From DATKNA01 sp035541595 (GTDB lineage: Bacteria > Actinomycetota > Actinomycetes > Actinomycetales > Kineosporiaceae): a stretch of 10,851 nucleotides of DNA. Shown piece after piece: positions 6,395-10,851 of this stretch (positions are counted from its first letter, which is position 1; the number at the start of each line of letters is the position of its first letter). Position numbers and translations under genes: made by a program. Under the pieces are notes generated by a model. It did no database searches. It had not been told where the DNA came from and was given only the letters and a program-made list of their open reading frames with translations. The stretch spans positions 1 to 10,851 of the forward strand of contig DATKNA010000181.1 of NCBI GenBank assembly GCA_035541595.1, in the 5' to 3' direction.

Positions 6395-6601
6395 ATGAGC
6401 TCCTTCACGTGGCGCTTCGAGGCCGCCGACGGGACACCGGTGACGCCGAGGGAGGACCCAGGGCCCTTCCCGAGCAAGGCGGACGCCGAGACGTGGGTGG
6501 GGGAGTCGTGGCGGGCGCTGCTCGCTCAGGGCGTCGAACAGGTCAGCCTGGTGCGGGACGGGGAGGTGGTGTACCCGATGAGCCTGCACCCGCTGGAGTA
6601 G
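6395..6601 (+). CDS. small conserved actinobacterial protein, 68 residues
   Basis: A short acidic soluble protein with no signal peptide or membrane segment. Its layout matches a small family of unknown function that I recognise from Streptomyces and relatives: an N-terminal TWRFE (5-9), a DG turn (12-13), a central ADAETWVGESWRALLAQG helix (29-46), V.QVSLVRDG (48-56) and a C-terminal VYPMSL (59-64). I know no function for the family. Reasons to call it real: the family resemblance, an ATG with a TANNNT box at leaderless spacing, and a clean fit between divergent cobU and a convergent aldo/keto reductase 20 bases away. Confidence 0.8.
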   Translation: MSSFTWRFEAADGTPVTPREDPGPFPSKADAETWVGESWRALLAQGVEQVSLVRDGEVVYPMSLHPLE

Positions 6602-6605
6602 TCCA

Positions 6606-6619
6606 CGGCGTGATCGCCG
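6606..6619. terminator. small hairpin in the 20-base convergent gap
   Basis: CGGCG, a TGAT loop and CGCCG form a perfect five-base-pair stem. It lies entirely in the gap between the stop of the small protein gene (6601) and the stop of the aldo/keto reductase (6622), so it could act on transcripts from both sides. The stem is short and no T run follows on either strand, so a role as terminator is only a guess. Confidence 0.3.
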
Positions 6620-6621
6620 CG

Positions 6622-7632
6622 TCAGGTCGGGCGGTGCTGCGGGGCGTTGCGCTCGGTCAGCGCCGGGTCGCGCTGGACGCTGTCGCCGAGCACGGCGTCG
6701 ATCCGGCCGAGCAGCTCCGCCGGGATCCTGACGCCGACGGCCTCGACGTTCTCTCGGACCTGCTCCGGCCGCGACGCGCCGATGATCGCCGATGCCACGT
6801 TCTCGTTCTGCAGCACCCACGCGACGGCCAGCTGGGCCCGCGTCAGGCCCAGCTCCTGGGCGATCGGCTCGAGCTCCGCGACCCGGCCGAGCGTGGTGTC
6901 GTCCATGAACCGCCGGATGAAGGTCGCCCCGCCCTTCTCGTCGGTCGCACGTGACCCGGCGGGCGGTGGCCGGCCGGGCTCGTACTTGCCCGTGAGCACG
7001 CCCTGGGCGATCGGGGAGAACACGATCTGCGACATGCCGAGCGCCCGGGAGGTGGGCACGACCTCGGCCTCGATGACGCGCCAGAGCGCCGAGTATTGCG
7101 GCTGGTTCGACACCAGCTGGATCCCCAGTCGCGTGGCCAGCTCGTGCCCGGCCCGGAGCTGGTCGGCCGTCCACTCGCTCACGCCGATGTAGAGCGCCTT
7201 GCCGGCGCGGACGATGTCGGCGAACGCCTGCATCGTCTCCTCGAGCGGGGTCTCGGCGTCGTAGCGGTGCGCCTGATAGAGGTCCACGTAGTCGGTGCGG
7301 AGGCGGCGCAGTGAGCCGTTGATCGACTCCATGATGTGCTTGCGCGACAGGCCGCTGTCGTTCGGGCCACCCGGGCCGGTCACCCAGTAGACCTTGGTGA
7401 AGATCTCCAAACTCTCCCGCCGGGTGCCGGCCAGGGCCTCGCCGAGCACCGCCTCCGCGGCCCCGTTGGCATAGGCGTCGGCGGTGTCGAAGGAGGTGAT
7501 GCCCGCGTCCAGGGCCGCGGCCACGCACGCCTTCGCCACGTCGTTCTCGACCTGGGACCCGTGGGTCAGCCAGTTGCCGTAGGTGATGACGCTGATCTTC
7601 AGACCGCTGCGGCCCAGGTACCGGAACTCCAC
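6622..7632 (-). CDS. aldo/keto reductase, potassium-channel-beta/YghZ-like
   Basis: A cytosolic NADPH-dependent oxidoreductase that reduces aldehydes or ketones; the substrate cannot be told from sequence. The protein has 336 residues in a TIM barrel. The catalytic tetrad is visible: D49 in FDTADAY (48-54), Y54, K80 in FTK and H122 in YQAH (119-122). The cofactor side shows SNQPQYSALWR (175-185), VFSPIAQGVLTGKY (204-217) and SAIIGASRPEQVREN (281-295). The N-terminus, RYLGRSGLKIS, is typical of the Kv-beta/YghZ-like branch. The GTG start at 7632 lies three bases after the stop of the DUF3043 gene, so the two are probably cotranscribed; the only ribosome-binding sequence, GAGG, is very close to the start, which suggests coupling. 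It converges on the small protein gene. Confidence 0.93.
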   Translation of the reverse strand: MEFRYLGRSGLKISVITYGNWLTHGSQVENDVAKACVAAALDAGITSFDTADAYANGAAEAVLGEALAGTRRESLEIFTKVYWVTGPGGPNDSGLSRKHIMESINGSLRRLRTDYVDLYQAHRYDAETPLEETMQAFADIVRAGKALYIGVSEWTADQLRAGHELATRLGIQLVSNQPQYSALWRVIEAEVVPTSRALGMSQIVFSPIAQGVLTGKYEPGRPPPAGSRATDEKGGATFIRRFMDDTTLGRVAELEPIAQELGLTRAQLAVAWVLQNENVASAIIGASRPEQVRENVEAVGVRIPAELLGRIDAVLGDSVQRDPALTERNAPQHRPT

Positions 7633-7635
7633 GCC

Positions 7636-8292
7636 TCAGACCCCGGGTGGGTACTGGCCGCGAGACACCTGGGGACGGGGTACGCGGAGGCGGCGCATCT
7701 GGACACTGCGCAGCGCTCCGTACCGGCCCGCGCCGGCGGCCTGGGGACCGAACTTCGCCATGACGAGCCGGTTGATCCGTCGGGCCAGGAAGAAGGCGTC
7801 CACGACGACGACGATCAGGAAGAGGTAGAGCAAAGGTACCGCGACCAGCGTGAAAGGCTGCATCTTCGGGATCAGCCCGAGGCCCAGCACGACGACCGCG
7901 ACCGGCATGAGGAACTCGCCGAGGTTCCAGCGGGCGTCGACGTAGTCCCGCGCGAAGCGGCGGGCCGGCCCCCGGTGCTGCGGCGGCAGGTACCGCTCGT
8001 CGCCGCTGATCAGGGCCTGTCGCTGCTTGAGGCGTTCGGCGTTCGCGGCCTCGCGCTGCGTCGCGCGGGCGGCCTTACGCTCCTCCTTCGTCGCGTTGGG
8101 CGACAGCCGCGGCCCTCCGCCGACCACAGGATGGAAGTTGCGCTGCTCCGCCTCACGTCGCCGCGGCGTCGGGCGGCCCTTGCCGGCCGTCCTCGCGGGC
8201 GACTCGGACGTATCCGCGGCTGCCGGGGCGGCCGCCCCCGCACGCTCCGTCGAGGGCTCCGCCTGGGTGCTGCTCCTGTTCCGTCCGAACAC
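7636..8292 (-). CDS. DUF3043 membrane protein
   Basis: Recognised as a DUF3043-type actinobacterial membrane protein of unknown function, 218 residues. Order of parts: a polar, low-complexity N-terminus (1-38); the family mark KGRPTPRRREAE (38-49); a charged helical stretch (68-92, ATKEERKAARATQREAANAE region), possibly coiled coil; the RDYVDARWNLGEFLMP motif (115-130); two membrane helices at about 127-141 and 147-170; and a basic C-terminal tail (171-218) with RRINR at 171-175. The charges suggest that both ends are cytoplasmic. The start is GTG at 8292 (VFGRN, the usual kind of start for this family), with TACCCT six bases upstream. A longer open frame up to 9687 is the shadow of the M20 gene. 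The gene lies directly upstream of the aldo/keto reductase and divergent from the M20 dipeptidase. Confidence 0.88.
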   Translation of the reverse strand: MFGRNRSSTQAEPSTERAGAAAPAAADTSESPARTAGKGRPTPRRREAEQRNFHPVVGGGPRLSPNATKEERKAARATQREAANAERLKQRQALISGDERYLPPQHRGPARRFARDYVDARWNLGEFLMPVAVVVLGLGLIPKMQPFTLVAVPLLYLFLIVVVVDAFFLARRINRLVMAKFGPQAAGAGRYGALRSVQMRRLRVPRPQVSRGQYPPGV

Positions 8293-8298
8293 ACTCCC

Positions 8299-8304
8299 AG
8301 GGTA
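8299..8304 (-). promoter_or_regulatory. -10 box TACCCT for a leaderless DUF3043 transcript
   Basis: The reverse strand reads TACCCT, then six bases, then the GTG at 8292. It is the same hexamer as upstream of cobU. A GGGAG in those six bases is too close to the start to be an ordinary ribosome-binding site. Confidence 0.5.
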
Positions 8305-8336
8305 CGGCCCGGGTCGGGCGCCCGGTTGAGCCACGC

Positions 8337-8342
8337 TAGGTT
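8337..8342 (+). promoter_or_regulatory. -10 box TAGGTT for a leaderless M20 dipeptidase transcript
   Basis: TAGGTT, then seven bases, then the ATG at 8350. It is the same hexamer as upstream of gcvT. Only 32 bases separate it from the oppositely directed DUF3043 box. Confidence 0.5.
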
Positions 8343-8349
8343 CGCGGTC

Positions 8350-9816
8350 ATGACTCAGGGCGCTTCCCGGCGCGGCCGGCCGGGTGCGGGTGCGGCCGGC
8401 CGCGCGGACGTCGCCGGTGCGGGCGCGGCCGGCGTGGACGTCGCCGCGCTCCGCGAGCGGATCCGCGCGCTCATGCCGGGCGTCCGCAGGGACCTCGAGG
8501 CGCTCGTGCGCATCCCCAGCGTGTCGGCGCCGGCGTCCGATCCCCGGCACGTCGAGGCGAGCGCCGCAGCCGTCGCCGAACTCCTGCGGGGGACGGGACT
8601 GCCGCAGGTCGAGGTGCTGCGGGTCGAGGGGGGCGGGCCGGCCGTCGTGGGCCGCCGCGCGGCGCCGCGCGGCGCTCCGACGGTGCTGCTCTACGCCCAC
8701 CACGACGTGCAGCCCCCCGGTGAGGAGGACCTGTGGGACACGCCGCCCTTCGTCCCGACGGAGCGCGACGGGCGGCTCTACGGGCGCGGCGCCGCCGACG
8801 ACAAGGCCGGGATCGCCGTGCACGTCGCCGCGCTGCGGGCCCTGGAGGACGATCCGGCGGTCGGGGTGACGGTGTTCGTCGAGGGGGAGGAGGAGATCGG
8901 TTCGCCCACCTTTCGCCAGTTCCTCGCCACCCACAGGGAGCAGCTGGCCGCCGACGTCATCGTCGTGGCGGACTCCGGGAACTGGCGGGTCGGGGAACCG
9001 GCGCTGACGACCAGCCTGCGCGGCCTCGTCGACGGCGTGGTGTCGGTGACCGTGCTGGACCACTCGGTGCACTCGGGCATGTACGGCGGGGCCGTGCCCG
9101 ACGCCATGACTGCCATGATCAAGCTTCTCGCCACGCTCTGGGACGACGACGGCGACGTCGCCGTCCCCGGCCTCGTGTGCGGCGAGGCCGACGACCTCGG
9201 GTACGGCGAGGCTCTGCTGCGGGCCGACGCCGGGGTACTCGACGGGGTCCGGCTCGTGGGCAGCGGGCGGCTGGAGTCGAGGCTGTGGACGCGTCCGGCG
9301 CTGACCGTCACCGGCATCGACGCGCCGTCGGTCGCGGCGGCGTCGAACACCCTGTTGCCCGCCACCAGGGTCAAGTTCACCCTGCGGATCCCGCCGGGGC
9401 AGGATCCTCGGGCCGCGCTCGTGGCGCTGCGCGATCACCTCATCGCGCACGCCCCGTGGGGGGCGCGCGTCGAGGTCGTGGCGGGCGAGGCCGGCCGGCC
9501 CTGGGCCGGCCGGCTGGACGGGCCCGTCTACGACCTGGCCCGCTGGGCCCTGGAGCAGGCCTGGGGGCGGCGCCCGGTGCTCATGGGGATCGGCGGGTCG
9601 ATCCCGTTCATCCCCGAGTTCGGCCAGGTGTACCCCACTGCGACGGTCCTGCTCACCGGAGTGGAGGATCCGGACACCCGGGCGCACGGCACCAACGAGT
9701 CGGTGGACCTCGGCGAGCTCGAACGGGCCTGCCTCGCCGAGACCCTGCTGCTCGCCGCCCTCGCCTCAGGCGGTCCCGGACCGGCCGAGCGACTCGCCCG
9801 GGGCGCTGCCCGGTGA
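8350..9816 (+). CDS. M20 family metallopeptidase (dipeptidase)
   Basis: A dinuclear zinc peptidase of the M20 family, closest in style to the carnosinase/PM20D-type dipeptidases; the exact substrate is not known. The protein has 488 residues. The full active site is visible: AHHDVQPP (116-123) with H117 and D119; GRGAADDKAG (145-154) with the bridging D150; EGEEEIGS (178-185) with the catalytic and ligand glutamates E181/E182; D208 in VVADSGNW; H241 in DHSVHSGMYGG (237-247) of the lid/dimerisation domain; and H446 in AHGTNESV (445-452). There is no signal peptide, so it is probably cytosolic. The ATG at 8350 is supported by the TANNNT box just before it; a much longer open frame upstream has no peptidase features. 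The first 33 residues are an Ala/Gly-rich extension with an internal duplication. The 3' end overlaps the EAL gene by 51 bases. Confidence 0.93.
   Translation: MTQGASRRGRPGAGAAGRADVAGAGAAGVDVAALRERIRALMPGVRRDLEALVRIPSVSAPASDPRHVEASAAAVAELLRGTGLPQVEVLRVEGGGPAVVGRRAAPRGAPTVLLYAHHDVQPPGEEDLWDTPPFVPTERDGRLYGRGAADDKAGIAVHVAALRALEDDPAVGVTVFVEGEEEIGSPTFRQFLATHREQLAADVIVVADSGNWRVGEPALTTSLRGLVDGVVSVTVLDHSVHSGMYGGAVPDAMTAMIKLLATLWDDDGDVAVPGLVCGEADDLGYGEALLRADAGVLDGVRLVGSGRLESRLWTRPALTVTGIDAPSVAAASNTLLPATRVKFTLRIPPGQDPRAALVALRDHLIAHAPWGARVEVVAGEAGRPWAGRLDGPVYDLARWALEQAWGRRPVLMGIGGSIPFIPEFGQVYPTATVLLTGVEDPDTRAHGTNESVDLGELERACLAETLLLAALASGGPGPAERLARGAAR
8383..8445 (+). repeat. imperfect tandem duplication in the M20 N-terminal extension
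   Basis: Two adjacent in-frame units, 8383-8415 (33 bases) and 8416-8445 (30 bases). They encode GAGAAGRADVA and GAGAAGVDVA. They begin with the same GGTGCGGG and end with the same GGACGTCGCC; the second unit lacks one codon. The repeat lies before the conserved peptidase fold. Confidence 0.8.
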
Positions 9817-10851
9817 CCGGCCGACGGCCAACGGGTGAGCCCGGGCGGTGCCGGGCGTGAGGTCGCCGCCCCGGCGCAGCAGGGCGGTGACGTCGTCCGC
9901 GGGCAGCGGCCGGGCCCAGAGGAACCCTTGGCCGAGGTGGCAGCCGGCATCACGGACGCGCTCGGCCTGCCGCACCGTCTCCACGCCCTCGGCCACGATC
10001 TGCATGCCCAGGCCGGTGCCGAGCCGCGCGATCCCGGCGAGCAGCACACCGGAGACCTCGCCCGAGGCGTCGGTGTCGACGACGAACGATCGGTCGATCT
10101 TGAGCACGGTGACCGGGAGGCGGCGCAGGTAGGTCAGCGAGGAGTACCCGGTGCCGAAGTCGTCCAGCGCCAGCCGGACGCCGACGGCGGCGAGCTGGCG
10201 CAGCGGCCGTAGGGCCGTGTCGAGGTCCTCGACCAGCGACGACTCGGTGATCTCGAGGGTGATGTCGCGGGGGTCGACGCCGGTCTCCTCGAGCAACGCG
10301 ACGACGGTGGACACCAGCCCGGGGTCGGACAACTGGCCCGTGGAGAGGTTGACCTCCATCGTCAGCGGGTACCCGTCCGGGAACTCCGCCCGCCAGCGGG
10401 CCAGCTGCAGCGCGGCCTCACGCAGCACCCACCGCCCGATCGCCACGATCGAGCCGGTCGCCTCCGCCAGCGGCACGAAGACGGTGGGGGGCACGAGTCC
10501 GCGGGTGGGGTGGTTCCAACGGGCCAGCGCCTCCACACCGTGGACGGCGTCGGTGTGGAGGTCGACGATCGGCTGGTACGACAGCTCGAGCTCGCCGCGC
10601 TCGACCGCGCCGACGAGCTCGGCGGACAGCTCCGTCCGGTCCCGCGTCCGCTCGTGCATGGCGGGTTCGAAGACGGCGACCCGAGCCGACGCCGTGCCGT
10701 CGGGCCGCGTCCGAGGGGGCGCGTCCCGGGCGGCGCTGAGGGCGACGTCAGCGTCGCGGATCAGCTCCGTGGGGCCGCGCCGGTCCTCGCCGGCGACCGC
10801 GACGCCGAAGCACGCCCGGACCTGCAGCAGGCGGCCGTCGACGTCCACCGG
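9766..10851 (-). CDS. GGDEF/EAL protein, cyclic-di-GMP phosphodiesterase (N-terminus off window)
   Basis: The 3' part of a gene entering from the right edge; about 361 codons are visible and the true start is outside. Counting from the GTG at 10848, residues 1-42 look like the end of a GGDEF domain (CFGVAVAG and ADVALSAARDA, the counterparts of SiGvA and ADxALYxAK). Residues about 73-325 are a full EAL domain: VEALARW (105-111) with E106, MEVNLST (164-170) with N167, EITES (199-203) with E199, LALDDFGTG (226-234) with D229/D230, LKIDRSF (249-255) with K250, VAEGVET (285-291) with E287, and GQGFLWARPL (306-315) with Q307. All metal and catalytic positions are kept, so hydrolysis of cyclic-di-GMP to pGpG is likely. 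The last 35 residues are a low-complexity tail whose end overlaps the M20 gene on the other strand by 51 bases. Confidence 0.92.
   Translation of the reverse strand, partial: PVDVDGRLLQVRACFGVAVAGEDRRGPTELIRDADVALSAARDAPPRTRPDGTASARVAVFEPAMHERTRDRTELSAELVGAVERGELELSYQPIVDLHTDAVHGVEALARWNHPTRGLVPPTVFVPLAEATGSIVAIGRWVLREAALQLARWRAEFPDGYPLTMEVNLSTGQLSDPGLVSTVVALLEETGVDPRDITLEITESSLVEDLDTALRPLRQLAAVGVRLALDDFGTGYSSLTYLRRLPVTVLKIDRSFVVDTDASGEVSGVLLAGIARLGTGLGMQIVAEGVETVRQAERVRDAGCHLGQGFLWARPLPADDVTALLRRGGDLTPGTARAHPLAVGRSPGSAPGESLGRSGTA

Noticed and set aside
6290..7528. Upstream extension of cobU to a 803-codon frame
   Set aside because: This part is Arg/Gly-rich and lies within the aldo/keto reductase region on the same strand in another frame; a real start with a -10 box is found at 6289.
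7336..8349. Upstream extension of the M20 frame to 826 codons
   Set aside because: It is antisense to the aldo/keto reductase and DUF3043 genes and has no peptidase or signal features.
8293..9687. Upstream extension of the DUF3043 frame to 683 codons
   Set aside because: It is antisense to the M20 gene, shows no domain, and the family start VFGRN with its -10 box is at 8292.
1..10851. tRNA, rRNA, CRISPR, insertion sequence or prophage signals
   Set aside because: I saw no regularly spaced repeats, terminal inverted repeats, transposase or integrase motifs, or RNA gene sequences; coding regions fill nearly all of the window.

Overview
The window comes from a high-GC actinobacterium. By eye about three quarters of the bases are G or C, GTG starts are common, long shadow reading frames run opposite the genes, and the gene content is typical of the phylum: a DUF3043 membrane protein, a short conserved WRFE-type protein, a cobUTS set and a WXG100 domain. 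The sequence alone does not allow a confident genus. The gene density is high and no gap exceeds about 125 bases. I see no tRNA, rRNA, CRISPR array, insertion sequence or riboswitch. Layout from left to right: a partial WXG100-domain protein (1-487, minus), probably a type VII secretion substrate, whose C-terminus lies off the left edge; pepA, an M17 leucyl aminopeptidase (610-2187, minus); a 108-base divergent promoter region; gcvT, the glycine-cleavage T protein (2296-3435, plus); then, convergent with gcvT across only 12 bases, a cobalamin nucleotide-loop operon read leftward as cobU (5117-6289), cobT (4206-5120) and cobS (3448-4209), whose genes overlap by four bases at each junction (GTGA). 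Divergent from cobU is a 68-residue conserved protein (6395-6601, plus). It converges across 20 bases, holding a small hairpin, on an aldo/keto reductase (6622-7632, minus) that follows three bases after a DUF3043 membrane protein (7636-8292, minus). A 57-base divergent promoter separates DUF3043 from an M20 dipeptidase (8350-9816, plus). The dipeptidase runs 51 bases into the 3' end of a GGDEF/EAL protein (9766-10851, minus) that enters from the right edge. How the genes work together: CobU, CobT and CobS carry out the last steps of B12 assembly (cobinamide activation, alpha-ribazole phosphate formation, joining of the two). PepA and the M20 enzyme are cytosolic peptidases, GcvT serves one-carbon metabolism, and the EAL protein would hydrolyse cyclic-di-GMP. 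Most of the window is housekeeping. I did not find a convincing new multi-gene system. The points most worth a second look are five genes with a TANNNT box six or seven bases before the start codon (leaderless-type promoters); a CobT-like protein lacking the usual DHGV and GEMGIGNTT signatures; a CobU with a degenerate metallo-beta-lactamase-like N-terminus; a PepA with an extra loop near its C-terminus; and the partial WXG100 protein.
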